DNA of 64,000 bases from Yamagishiella unicocca. Its lineage: Eukaryota; Chlorophyta; Chlorophyceae; Chlamydomonadales; Volvocaceae. Within the stretch, counting starts at the first letter, position 1. Every line of letters starts with the position of its first letter. The DNA is taken from positions 62,001-126,000 of the forward strand of contig BDSL01000009.1 in the NCBI GenBank assembly GCA_003116995.1. The letters are read 5' to 3'. Of the stretch, positions 1 through 10,996 are shown piece after piece. Below the pieces are notes generated by a model that ran no database searches, was not told where the DNA came from, and worked only from the letters and a program-made list of their open reading frames with translations. Both the position numbers and the translations under genes were made by a program.

Positions 1-3000
1 ACGCCATGGAGGCCAATAAGGAGGAGCTGGCCGTGCTGGAGACGCTTGACAACGGCAAGGTGTGACTTCACCAAGGGGGAGGGAAAGGGAAGGTGGCTCA
101 CGGACTTTGTGTGGTAGAAGGGTAACTTAACCGACACCGGCGCTATTATGACTTACACGATACCGGCGCTAGTGAAGTGCGTGGTTGTTATGGTATGCGA
201 TACCGGGTAGTGTTGGTGGTTAGGGGGACCGGATGGAAAGCCCTAAGTTGCCTTCTCGACCGCGCGTCCTTGGCTTTTGCGGGCGAGGGTAAGGGAGCTG
301 GGCGGCGGTGACCCCTCGGTTCCCATCCTCTGACCCACATAGCCGCCGCTTCCGCCCCCCCCCCGCCTCCCTGCCTCCTTGCCACCGCCGCCACCCGCTG
401 CAGCCACTCTTCTACAGCCGAGCCGCCGATGTGCCGCTCTCCATCGACCACTTCCGGTGGGTGGCGGTGTGCGGCGGTGGGTGGCGGTGGCTTCATGGCC
501 CCCCTCCCCACCTGGCCCCTCCCACCTACGGGTGTCCTCGCAAACCCTCCCCCGTGCTGGCCTCTCCCCAACCCATACCTCCTAACTCTGCCTGCCCTCC
601 AGCGCGGGGGCGAGCAAGTGCTGCTCTCGGCCCTTGGCATCCCTGAACCCGCCCTCTCCCCCACCTCGCCCTGCGCCCTGCCTCTCTCCCTCCCTGCCGC
701 AGCTATTATGCTGGCTGGGCCGACAAGATCCACGGAAAGACCATCCCTGTAGATGGGCCCTATATGGCCTACACGCTGCATGAGCCCATCGGGGTAGTGG
801 GGCAGGTGGGAGGGGTCGGACAGCGGGGGAGGGAGGAGATGGGGATATAAAATGAATCCGCAAATCCACGGCCGGGGGGGAGCGTGGGAATTGAGGAAGC
901 TGGGCTTTATCCCTGCTGCTAGTGCCGCTGATTGTGTTGCTGCCACCTTACCGCGGGTCTGTGTGGCCTACCGGCTCTCCGAACACACATACACACTACA
1001 CACTTTCCCCCCCGCCGGCCCCTTCCTCCTGGTCCTCAGATCATCCCCTGGAACTTTCCCCTGCTGATGGCCGCCTGGAAGCTGGCCCCCGCACTGGCGG
1101 CAGGCAACACGGTGGTGCTCAAGCCGGCGGAGCAGACCCCGATGACCGCACTGCGGCTGGCGGCGCTGGCAAAGGAGGTGCGGCTCCGGGAGGGGCAGGG
1201 AAGCGGGGCTGGAGGAGGGTGGCGAGAAAACCCGGGGCTGGTGTGGGGGGGTGGAAGGACGGCGAGGGGCCGGATGTGGGTTGTCCCAGGGCGGCGTCCT
1301 GAGGAGGTTGAAGGGTTGCGTGTTGGTGCCTTGCTGCCGCTCAGGACGTCTGGGGTAGTGGGAGAGGGCACTCAGCATGACGCGGGCCGGGGGCTGTAGG
1401 GGTGGGGGCGCGGCGACAGGGGCAGGGGTAGAAGAAGAGCCGTTCCCCCGTCTGTTAGCTAGGGCTGTCATCCTTGTTACGGAAAGAACGTAGACAAAGG
1501 TACAAACGAGATATTGTCAGTCACAGGTACGTAAACATCGCACCCGTACTCCCCACCTATTGGGTTTCCGCTCGTGCCATCCCGCCCTTAGGTCGGCTTC
1601 CCCGACGGAGTACTCAATGTGGTGACCGGCCTGGGCCCCACGGCGGGCGGGGCTGTGGCGACGCACAAGGGCATCGACAAGGTGGGACCGGGGCTGAGGG
1701 GCGGGGCCGGGCTCTTCACAGCGGTTGGCAGAGGAAATCCGGTGAATCGACAAAAGGGGAAGGCACATCACCGGCACCAGCTGGGGAGTGGGTGGAATGC
1801 CGGGTGTACGGCGCACTAGCCCCGTATACTGAACACGCTGCTCGGATGCGCCTCGAAGCCGCCCACGCGCCGCCTTTGGTTTGGTCCGCCCCGCTGCCGG
1901 CTCCGCACTCTGGCTCCATCCGCGCGGCACCACCATCCACCACCCGACACACGGGTTTCTCGCATCCACGGGTCTTCCTCGCAACCCACGGCCACCCGCC
2001 ACCCGCTACACGGGTTTTCCTCGCAACCCACCGCCACCGCCCCGCCAGACCGCCTTCACTGGCAGCACCGAGGTGGGTCGCTTCATCGCGCGGGCCGCCG
2101 CCGAGAAGCTCAAGCCCTGCACCCTGGAGCTGGGCGGCAAGTCCCCCATCATCGTGTGCGCTGACGTGGACGTGGACAAGGCGGTGGCGGATGCGCACAT
2201 GGCGCTGTTCTTCAACCACGGACAGGTGCGCGTGCGTGTGTGTATGGGCGGGGAGCGGAGGCGGGAGGCTGCCACACGCAGGGGTAGGAGGGACCCGGGC
2301 TCGGGGGAGGGGTTGGCTACCCCGGCTGCCAGCCTCACCCCCTTCTACCCGATCTGGCGAGGAGCACAAACGTGTACGCTGAATCGCCTCCGTTTCCCGC
2401 CGCCTGCCACCCCACCACGCCTACAGTGCTGCGCCGCCGGCTCCCGTGTGTTCGTGCACGAGTCCATCTACGACGCCTTCGTCAACAAGTCGGCGGAGGC
2501 GGCAGCCAACCGGTGAGGGGGAGGCGGCAGCCAACCGGTGAAGAGAGGGAGAGGTGGTAGAACTACAGGCAGCAGGCCAAGGGTGCTTAGCTTCCCTTGC
2601 CGTCCTTTGAGGAGGCCAGTCAGAGGGGGCCAGAAGGAGCCAGAGGAGTGTAGAGGAAGGGAGAGGCAGCCACATTGTGACACCGCCAGCAGACGGCGGC
2701 CTCTACAGCTCTTCACGGACCAGGAGGTCAGGCTCCAGGCCGTCCCGCCAACTTGCCTGGCCCCCAATCCAGCCTTCCCACCCTCACCCCGCCAATGTCC
2801 TCCTCCTCCCACCCTCACCCTCTCCCCCCCGCAGCAAGGTGGGCGACCCCTTCAGCGCCGTGGACCAGGGCCCCCAGGTGGACAGCGAGCAGTTCAAAAA
2901 GGTCATGGGGTACATCGACAGGTGGGGCCAGAGCGGGAGGCGGGGGACCAGGGCACAGGGTCGGGCGCGGCAGGAGAAACCAGAATGTTGGGATGGCGGG

Positions 3001-4330
3001 AAGGAGTCGGGGCAAGGCAGGTCATAACCCTGCCAGGAAGCATTTCACTCACCCGCTCACAACTTGCCGCCCCACTTTGCGCTATCCCTTGCCGCCTCAA
3101 CTGTCGCACCACCGCGTGCCGCCAACATTACTTTTGCCAACGCGCCGCACGGCCCTGCCCGCCGCGCCACCACCCGTCACTGCAGCGGCAAGCGTGACGG
3201 CGCCCGGCTGATGGTGGGTGGCGGCCGCAGCGGCTCCCGCGGCTACTACGTGGAGCCCACCGTGTTCGCCGACGTGCATGACCACATGACGATCGCACGG
3301 GAGGAGATCTTTGGGCCGGTGCAGAGCATCATGAAGTGGAAGACCCTGGATGAGGTGGGTACGGGTAGAGAGGGGGCGCCCTCGCCCAATAGGGGGCGGG
3401 GGGCAGTATGGCAACCGCTTGGTTCGACGCAAGGTGCGGGGAGCACAGAGGGTGGGCTGTGCCTTTGAGCGCGGTCGAGGGAGGGCGTTTCAGGGAGCGG
3501 GAGGGTTGGTGAGGGCTTGGACGGTGGATCCTTTGGGGATGGTCTCGGTTGTCGGTTGGTTGGGGCAGCGGGTCAGCGGCCGGCATCTTTGTTTCCCTCT
3601 CTTCTTTTCGACGTGCCTCTCCGGCCCTCGGCGCCCTCTCTTACGCCGCCCGCCCGCCCAGGTCATTGTCCGCGCCAACGACTCCAACTATGGCCTTGCT
3701 GCCGGCGTCTTCTCCAACAACATCAACACCGTCAACACCCTCACCCGCGCCCTGCGCAGCGGCACCGTCTGGGTGAACTGCTACAACCTGGTGCGTCAGC
3801 CGTTGTACGGAACCTTCCTTGTCGTACAGGCCTTGGGGGGGCGCCAACCGGTACTAGGGGGCGGCAAGCCTCCGTCCCCTGCTCTGCGAAACACGTGGTG
3901 ATGTGGACACCCAACTCCCAACCCAAACGTCAATCCCAATCCCAACCTCGATCGCCCCCCCAATCCCGCCCTCAATGAGCCACAGTATGACAGCGCCGTG
4001 CCATTCGGCGGTTACAAGGAGTCCGGCATTGGGCGCGAGAAGGGCGAGTACGCCTTGTCTAACTACACCCAGGTGCGAGCCTGGGGGTTGTTGCCTGGAC
4101 ATCATGTAGGGCCGCTCGGTCGGTTTGGCTGGTTCTTGCCCTCGCCATGTTCCCCCCCCCATCCTCGCCTGGGACTAGCAACGCCGCTGCTTCGTTGTTT
4201 GGGTAGTCACAGGTTTTAGGCGTTGGTTCACCCATTCACCGGTTTCCCACCGCCACGCCCGGACTGCTGTTCCCCCTTGCCGCAGGTCAAGGCGGTGTAC
4301 ATGCCACTGGAGACCCCCGCCTGGAGGTAG
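1..4330 (+). CDS. ALDH2-type NAD-dependent aldehyde dehydrogenase (5' partial)
   Basis: Oxidises aldehydes to acids with NAD(P)+; closest by eye to the mitochondrial ALDH2/plant family 2 class. Exons: 1-59, 404-456, 703-805, 1040-1177, 1592-1681, 2049-2225, 2427-2512, 2835-2921, 3186-3354, 3662-3790, 3986-4072, 4286-4330. All junctions are GT-AG and the phases agree, giving 406 visible residues; roughly 95 N-terminal residues, including any targeting peptide, lie off the left edge. Diagnostic motifs: [25 protein letters not shown], the general-base Glu in LELGGKSP, the catalytic cysteine in GQCCAAGSR (second Cys, created across the exon 6/7 junction), EEIFGPV near the cofactor, and C-terminal [13 protein letters not shown]. 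Intron 5 (1682-2048) holds imperfect repeats of a CACGGGTTTTCCTCGCAACC-like segment. The next gene converges from the minus strand. Identity of the superfamily is secure; the compartment is inference. Confidence 0.95.
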
Positions 4331-5013
4331 AGGGCCGTGGACCACCCGTTGGTCGCTCTGGCCGGTGTTTCATGAGGTCGTAGGTCGTGGCGGCTGGCTG
4401 AGAACTGCTGCTGTGACTGCGCCCCCGCCTGCCCGCCTGATCGGGGCGGCCTGGCCTCGATAGAGAGGCCAGTTTTGCAGGGTTGCAACGGCTGGGGCAT
4501 TGTGCAGCTGCTGTTTAGTAATCATTGCGCTTATCAACGTAACCAATAACGTCCGGGCAGTTGCGTTCTGTTGTTTTTGCAGTTGCAGGCACGTAGTCCG
4601 GTGTCTCCCATGAGTTGAAACCCGGGCACGCTGCTGTCCGAAGAAGTCGTTTGGATGCGCGGGCTGTGCGGACCAAGCTGAGGCCGGACAGTGTTTTGTC
4701 CGTGCCTTACGATATGTATCGTATCAAGAAATAAAGTAGGGAATCAGTGGAGGTTAGCCCGTATGCAGTTGGTACTAGGTAGGTACCGTTGGCCCGGCCT
4801 GAGGGGGGATGCCTGCGGCCCTGGTGGAGGAGAAGAGCCGGAGGGCCGGGACCAACGGCTCAGCGCTGCACGGTACGTGAGATTGTGTAGCATGGTGCCG
4901 TGTACTGACGCGTGCCGTTGATGTGCGTATTTTTTGTGTGCCTGTTGTGCTGGCACCCTTACCCCTAAACAGCGTACAGCGTATGGTTGCAAAAATATGC
5001 CATGGTCTGCATT

Positions 5014-5018
5014 TTACA
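5014..5018 (-). terminator. Poly(A) signal TGTAA for the F-box/FBA gene
   Basis: TTACA on the plus strand reads TGTAA on the minus strand, about 550 nt past the stop codon. TGTAA is the standard volvocine nuclear poly(A) signal. Confidence 0.4.
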
Positions 5019-5414
5019 AGTAGTAGTAATTGTACAGTAGCTGGAAGCGGGTTCGGGATCACTGGAGAGGAAATCTACGGCGTGTTTCGTACGCCGCGGA
5101 TCCCAGGTTGGCTACATCGGATCGCGTTGGCTATTTTGTTGGCGATGTGTACAAATGCTTCCAACATGTAGAGCACCGTCGAGGACTACTGCCCAATGCG
5201 CCGTTATGGTGCATGACACGAGTCCATGCGACAGCCGGACAACCATTCTTTCGTACGGCAGGAACCACAGCGCCATGTACGGCGTTGTGCCCTTTCGCCC
5301 TCTCCCATTTAGTACACTCAACCAAACGAAACTGACATAACGCAGGGGCACGCTTCCAGTGCCCGAGCGGTGAGGCACCCTCCCAAGCTTCGAAACCCTG
5401 CCCAGAACCCAACA

Positions 5415-5442
5415 TGTAAACTTGCCAGAGCCCAGCATGTAA
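5415..5442 (+). terminator. Two TGTAA poly(A) signals, candidates for the ALDH gene
   Basis: Two TGTAA motifs 23 nt apart, in a short duplicated segment about 1.1 kb after the ALDH stop codon. No nearer TGTAA was found by eye, so the ALDH 3' UTR may be unusually long or may use another signal. Confidence 0.35.
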
Positions 5443-5568
5443 ATAGCATTGTCGTACACAGGGGGAAGCCCCGCCTCATCGCCTGCCAGTCACCATCCAG
5501 CATTTCGCTGTGGCCGCAACTCGGCCCACGTGGCCTCCGTACTGCCGGCCCCTTGTCCTCTGCGCTGC

Positions 5569-8501
5569 TCACGCGAACACCAGCTCCGCCGACGCAAACT
5601 TGGCTCCGCAGTATCGCGGCATGGGCGACACGATCATGCTGTTCGGGGCGCGGCGGCCCCGGAGGATGACGACCGCGCGCCTGAAGCCGCGCGGGCAGGC
5701 GGGCAGCATGTACTCGAAACGCTGCCAGTTGTCGCTGGTACAGCAGGCCCGACCCTGGGGGGCAGCGGCGTTGGGGGGGAGCAGGAGCTCTGTCCAACAG
5801 CAGTACCTCCCTGGGAGAGACCAACACACGAAGCAGTCCGCCTTCCCTCCCCGACCTCTGTTCCCCTCCAGCAGCCTTCACCGTGTAGAAGTGGTGGCGG
5901 GTGGGCCGCATGATGAAGGACTGCAGGGAGGGGATGGAGTCGTCCGTGGCGCCGCCGCCGCCGCTGCCGCCGCAGCCGCCGCCACCGCCGCTGCCGCCGG
6001 CGCCCGCGTTGGCCGCGCCGTAGCCGTAGCCGTTGGCGTTACCGTTGCCCTCGTCCAGTATAAGGCCCACACTGTACTGCCCGACGCAGTCCCACCTGCA
6101 GAGGGGGGGGGGGGGTGACACCAGGGAGTGACATGCGACATACAGTGAAGAGAGGCCGGCGCTGCTACGTCATAAGGGCCTGGTTACAAGGTGCAGCAAC
6201 ACACCACACCTCCTAAACGGAAGTCCACCCCCCCTAAAAACAAATCCCCGTGGATTCGCGAATTCTCATATACAAAAAACCGCCCATCTGTACCCCCCGC
6301 CCCCCACCCGCCCCGCAACCCCGCCCTGCCCCGCCCACCTGCACCCCACATGCACGCTGAGCCTGAGGCTGAGCTCCGCGTCCAGCAGATGCGCCGCCTG
6401 CGCCGCAGAGAGGCCGCGCCGCTGCAGCTCCCAGTCCAGGTCGACAACCTGGGGGGGGCCGCGGGTTGAAGTGAGGGGGGCGGTTGAAGTGAGGGAGGCA
6501 GTGAAGAAAGGGCTCAAAGCAGGGAGGCGGGTGTCAGAATGTCATGCCCGGTTGGAAGGGAGGGAGGGGAATGAGCGAGGAGAAGCGGAACTGGTGCGCG
6601 GCATCGTTGCTTCCGGTGAGCCCGAGCAACTGTCACAGGGGCAGGGGCCCCACCTACCGGACGCCGAGCTCACACTGCGACTTCGCGCCGTCCGGGAACC
6701 CGCCCACCGCCATTTCCCAGCCGCACCCTTGCCCCGCCCCTCTGCCCCTCCACTTGCCCCGGCTCCATTCCCCCCAGGGCTAGTGTTCCTCCTCCTCCGT
6801 CTATGCCGTGCAGACGGGTTTCCCAGCCACCGCCTCAGCAAGCATTTCCCCTCCCACCTGCACGACCTCCCACCTGCACGACCTCCCACCTGCACGACCT
6901 CCCACCTGCACGACCTCCCACCTGCACGACCTCCCACCTGCACGACCTCACACCAGTCGTTCGCTGTGGCCAGGCAGCCCTGCTGGTGCTCCTCCCAGCC
7001 CCGGGCGGCGCTGCCGCCGTTGCCGAAGCCGCCGCTGCCAGTGCCGAAGAGGCTCTGCAGCTGCTGCTGCACGCGCACAGTGATGCGGGGCCCATTGCCC
7101 GGGTACGGCAGCGGCGACGGCGGCGTCGCCGCCGCGGCTGTGTCGTACGTTCGTATCCCCGCCGGCGGCAGCTCCCACGAGACTCCGTCACCCATAACGG
7201 TCGTCGTCACCTGCAATTGCGGTCGCGGTTGGGATTGCCGCTGCGGCGGTTGTTGTAGTTGTCGTCGCCGCTGTAATCAGAAGAAACACATCCACAGCAT
7301 GAATGCGCGCATTATCAGTAGGACGCTCGTCCACTCTCCCCCGCACCCACCCATGCGTTCCGCTGCCACTTGCTCTTTGACGCCGCGCGACCCAGCTGCG
7401 GCTGCGTGTTGGCGTCGCGGCGAAAGGTCTGCCGGGGTTAGAGAGGGCGGAGGGGCGGGGATGACGACCAACATGATGTCAGGGTGATGAGGGCGGGTTG
7501 CTTCAACAGCACGGCGAGGGCAGTTTTTTCCGAAGCCTGCCCTCGGACCGCCTTGGCCTCATCCTCCCTCTTTCCTCCCTCCCTCTTTCCTCCCTCCCTC
7601 TTTCCTCCCTCCCTCTTTCCTCCCTCCCTCTTTCCTCCCTCCCTCCCTCCCTCTTTCCTCCCCCCCGCCCTTCCCTCCCTCCCTCGCCGCCCCCTCACCG
7701 GGTTGCGCAGGAAGTTGCGGCCCTGGAGGATGAGGAACAGGCGCGAGGGGGCCAGGGAGGGGCCCAGCGCCGCAAGCGGCTCGAACTCAGACTGCGCCGC
7801 AGGGGGGGCGGGAGACCGGGGTGACTGGGTTGAGTGGAGTACGCAACGGGGATTTTGCGGAGCGGCTGGGGGCGGGCGCTTGCGCTGAGGGTCCCATGGG
7901 GCACTTTCCGCTACGGGTGCGGGGTCCTGGTGGGTCGGAGCGCTGTGCGGTCACCAACCCTGGAGCTGGCAGCAGCAGCGACGGCTTGTCGCAGATTCCA
8001 CTTGCCCCTCGGGCCCTCCAGTACGTGTGTTCGTATGTCTACGGCAGCAGTTATGGTAACAGCAGCAGCTGCTGCAGCAGCTGCTGATGCTGATGCCCGT
8101 GCTGATGATGGTGATACCAGGCCAGGTTGTGGCGCACCTACCAGTAGCTTTGGTGAGAGGCGGTGACGCCACAGGCTAGCCGATGTCGCAGCCGCTCGCC
8201 ACGCCTTGCAGACGGCTGGCACCGTGCCAATTAAGGTGTCAGTGTCGCAGCGGATTAGGATCTGCTCCAGTGCATCTGTCGTCAGCTCAACCGTCAGTGG
8301 AGGTTTCAGGCACTCGCCAGCAGCAGGGGACGCTCTGGCGCTGCCGGATGCCCTGCCGTGGGTTACTGGTACACGAAGGGCGGAGGCTGGTGACAGCCAC
8401 GCGCTGGTCGCAGGTTGTAAGACCGGAGCCGTGGCCACAGGCGATAATGTAAAGAGGTCGAAGAGCTGGCGCACCAGTTCGTTTGTGACAGGAAGCGACA
8501 T
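5569..8501 (-). CDS. F-box protein with FBA (F-box-associated) domain
   Basis: Probable SCF ubiquitin-ligase substrate adaptor. Exons on the minus strand: 8501-8142, 7791-7699, 7210-6947, 6448-6345, 6095-5882, 5754-5569; phases agree and give 406 residues. The F-box is at residues about 64-112 (LTTDALEQILIRCD, then VCKAWRAAA and SLWRHRL). Exon 2 ends in NFLRNP, the hallmark opening of the FBA domain of FBXO2/6/27/44. Later FBA strands include DWCEVVDLDWEL, SVHVGWDCVGQYSVGL, NWQRFEYMLPACPRGFRR and C-terminal GAKFASAELVFA. Start at 8501 was preferred to an in-frame ATG at 8591 because its context is better and the upstream residues look non-coding. A Gly-rich loop (about 5940-6040) and an inserted linker in exon 3 are algal additions. 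A splice-site minisatellite lies at the exon 3 donor. It shares a 260-bp upstream region with the WW gene. Substrate unknown. Confidence 0.85.
6855..6950 (-). repeat. 16-bp minisatellite, 6 units, spanning a 5' splice site
   Basis: Six tandem copies of GGAGGTCGTGCAGGTG (minus-strand sense), starting at 6855, 6871, 6887, 6903, 6919 and 6935. The exon 3 donor (GAG|GT at 6947|6946) lies in the copy nearest the exon, so each further copy presents another GAG|GT. Read-through has no stop and encodes a 16-residue repeat every 48 nt. Confidence 0.9.
7556..7690. repeat. Polypyrimidine microsatellite (CTCTTTCCTCCCTCC)n
   Basis: About five 15-bp units followed by degenerate CT-rich sequence, inside the second intron of the F-box gene. 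The transcript strand is purine-rich (GGAGGGAAAGAGG). No function is evident. Confidence 0.85.
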
Positions 8502-8761
8502 TGGAGGCCAGAAACGGTGTCGAAAGCTTGAAAAGGTTGGAACTAAATAGTGAAGGCCCACATCAATGCAGCATACCAGTAAACCTGGCAAAGATATATA
8601 AAAATAGGTCAGCTGTGCGTTGATGTAGGGACACGCAAGTTGAGAAGCTGGTACGGCGGCTTTGGAGCAGTTCCCAAAGTCGCAACGGTGCGTTTCACCG
8701 ACCGTGTGCGAAGCTCTGGATATTTGCTGCTGATTAAGTTATTTGTATAGGCATTGTCGAA
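8502..8761. promoter_or_regulatory. Short divergent promoter region with TATA box
   Basis: 260 bp between the F-box start (minus) and the WW-protein start (plus). TATATAAAAATA at 8595-8606 faces the plus-strand gene and would put its transcription start near 8630. No matching element was found for the minus-strand gene. Confidence 0.5.
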
Positions 8762-10270
8762 ATGCGCGTGAGATTAACCAGCACCTACGTCATTTTAGCC
8801 ATCGCACTTCAGCTCTGTTCTGCTGTGGGATCTGCTCAAGGCAATTTTTCTGGAGCTATTGAAAGTACGAAAGAGACCAAGGAGTTTTTCTTCTACAACG
8901 AGGCAAGGATACTGTTCTTTGCTTACTGTAGCACTTGCGCCAGCCCAAGGGAGCAAGACAACCAATCAGCCATCCTGTGAAATCTCGTGGCGGTGAACAG
9001 GTGACAGGTGCAATCCAGCTGGAGGACCCCGGAAACACTCCCTACGAAGACGAGACGGGGAACAAATACTGGCTTTCGACCAGCGGCGAACGCGTTACTG
9101 AAGAGCCGAACCGCCTCCAATGGGCGTGGATTGAGGTCCGTGCAGCATGAGGTGAAGGGTCAGGCGCTCATGATGTGTGTCAGAAGAGAAGAAGAAAAGG
9201 GGGAGGGGGCCCGTGACACGACGGGTGACGCGTTGCAACGCCGGCCTTGCCATACCGGCACTTTGCAACGTTAGAGATGGTGCATCGTTGCCTAGCTACA
9301 CACATTCGAAAGCTCACACGTCTTGGAAAGGGCCCAGAGGTTGCCGCCTACAGGGACCATGACACTCATTGTAGGAAGCGTCAAAACCACGTGTAACCCT
9401 GCCAGGCCATGCTCTATAAGGTCGCCGGCTTCGGTTTCGGCGCAATCAGCGCACCATTTCATTTGGACCGTCCACCGCCCTCTTTGTCCTCCTGGCCTCG
9501 AATCATGTACAGATGCCACAGTTTGTTCCGTCCACCTTCACCCCCTTTTCGGTTGCGCCCGCAACCTTCGCATGTGTTGGCACCCCTGTGGTGAGGTATT
9601 TCGGGGCCCAACACGTGTACACGTCTAATCCCACCGACGCTCATCTCAATCGCACACTTATTCGATGCCTTTTCTCCTTTTACTGACCGTCCTCGTCCTC
9701 CGTGTTCGCAAACTTCTCACTTCGCGCGCCGTCCACGCCGCGTTTTCCGTGTCCTTGCATTATCGACGACCAGGTCAGTTGTAGCGGGGCCGCGGTTCAA
9801 ATTATGAGCGGTCCTTTGTTCGTTGTGGGCCCGGTGACATGCTGAAGTTCTGTCCAGAGGCCAGGTGGGAAGGCACTGAGCTGCACTCAGCTGGCCAGGT
9901 ACAAGCCGATTCGGCTCAGCTCAATTACCAGCCGTCTTCTTCGCTGTGCCGTGTCAGCAATATCCCACCGCATTATGCTTTCCTGCAAAGTCGGGGGCAA
10001 AATTTTGAATAGTTCTTCGGCAATTGACAATGATACGCGTGATGTGTAGGAGTTAACATTTACCCAGCACCCTGAGTCGCCTGGAACCGTAATAGTTTCT
10101 GTGATTGCTAACCATGTTATGCCGCTCTCGTAATTCGATCCACTGGTGTGCAGAATTGGTCGACGAACGTGGGACGGCACTTTTACTTCAACCAGTTCAC
10201 CAAGGAGTCCACCTGGGACAAGCCGCCCGACTTGGCGTGGCGGAGGATGCACGTGCAGCAGGATGATTAG
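8762..10270 (+). CDS. Small secretory-type protein with tandem WW-like repeats
   Basis: Exons 8762-8864, 9008-9135 and 10154-10270 join in phase to give 115 residues. Residues 1 to about 26 form a classic signal sequence (MRVRL, hydrophobic core, then a cleavage-like VGSA/QG). The second repeat matches a WW domain: opening Trp in WIENW, GRHFYFN core, then STWDKPP. The first (TGNKYWLSTSGERV, then EEPNRLQW) has the same spacing but lacks the second Trp and is degenerate. WW domains bind proline-rich peptides, usually in cytosol or nucleus, so a secretory signal is unexpected; the N-terminus could instead target an organelle. The 1-kb second intron may hide another exon. Poly(A) signals lie at 10738 and 10756. 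Partner and function are unknown. Confidence 0.65.
9136..10153 (+). other. Large intron of the WW-repeat gene
   Basis: About 1 kb between phase-compatible splice sites (GAG|GTCCGT and GTGTGCAG|AAT). I see no supported coding sequence in it; a skipped internal exon cannot be excluded. Confidence 0.5.
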
Positions 10271-10996
10271 CTACCTTGATGAAGATTACTTATATTATAT
10301 CCCTCAAAGCCGCGGACGTCATGTGTGCACCAGTTTGGCGGGCGTGCTGTGACGTGCTTAGCTTCGCGATTTTGCTTAGCGGCTAGACCGTGCTAGCTTC
10401 GCCATCATGTACGTGACCGAATTATTCTTCTCGCACTTGTTTTCTCGTTTATAGAGCTTTAGCCTCTTGCGACGTGATTGCGATTGCTTAAGGATTGGGC
10501 AGGAGAAAGCGAAACGCTCAAAGCGAAAACCAGGCCGTGGCGCGGTAGCTTCTGGATAGGTTATATGTCAGAGGAAGGGAACGCGGAGGCATTGGTTTCT
10601 TTTGCGAGACAGGCTGGCCTTGTGTAAGCACACGATGCGGAGTTCACTTCACTGGTTCCGCTCGCCCGGCCCCAGGTCAGCTTGCGCCCGCCTTACCTGG
10701 GGCTATTTTGATGCGCACGGAAAGTTAATTGTGGCAATGTAAAACACGAACGTTCTGTAACAAGCCGTGCTAGCTAAGCTGCCGCATCCAGTTATGCGAA
10801 TTGGGTAACTATCGTACTCCATTGAGTTCCACTTTTCGTCGCCCTGCCTCCCTGTATGCAAGTCCCAAAATACACACACCGGTAATAGCTGACATTCAAA
10901 GTTATCTTTTGGCGCACTCTAGCTGTTCAGCAGTGCCCTACTAGCCGCGCTGCGGTACGCAGAAGTCATGAGTATTACCATCAATACATAGCAACT
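10271..10996 (+). other. Intergenic: 3' UTR of WW gene and promoter of next gene
   Basis: Contains TGTAA at 10738-10742 and 10756-10760, then about 240 bp upstream of the next start at 10997. No other feature was recognised. Confidence 0.5.
10738..10760 (+). terminator. Paired TGTAA poly(A) signals of the WW gene
   Basis: TGTAA at 10738-10742 and again at 10756-10760, about 470-490 nt after the stop, a typical volvocine 3' UTR length. Confidence 0.6.

Larger units (their letters stand above)
4331..5568. other. Convergent intergenic region (3' UTRs of ALDH and FBA genes)
   Basis: No supported coding sequence. It should hold the 3' UTRs of two converging genes. TGTAA poly(A) signals for the plus-strand ALDH gene occur only far downstream (5415-5419 and 5438-5442). 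The first clear minus-strand TGTAA for the F-box gene is at 5014-5018, so the two transcripts may overlap. A short near-duplication (about 5403-5448) surrounds the two plus-strand signals. Confidence 0.5.

Noticed and set aside
1900..2048. Imperfect repeats in ALDH intron 5 as a mobile element
   Set aside because: Only short CACGGGTTTTCCTCGCAACC-like repeats are present, with no terminal repeats, target-site duplication or coding remnant.
8552..8591. Upstream in-frame ATG of the F-box gene at 8591
   Set aside because: The extra residues look like untranslated sequence, and ATG at 8501 has better context just before the ordered N-terminus.
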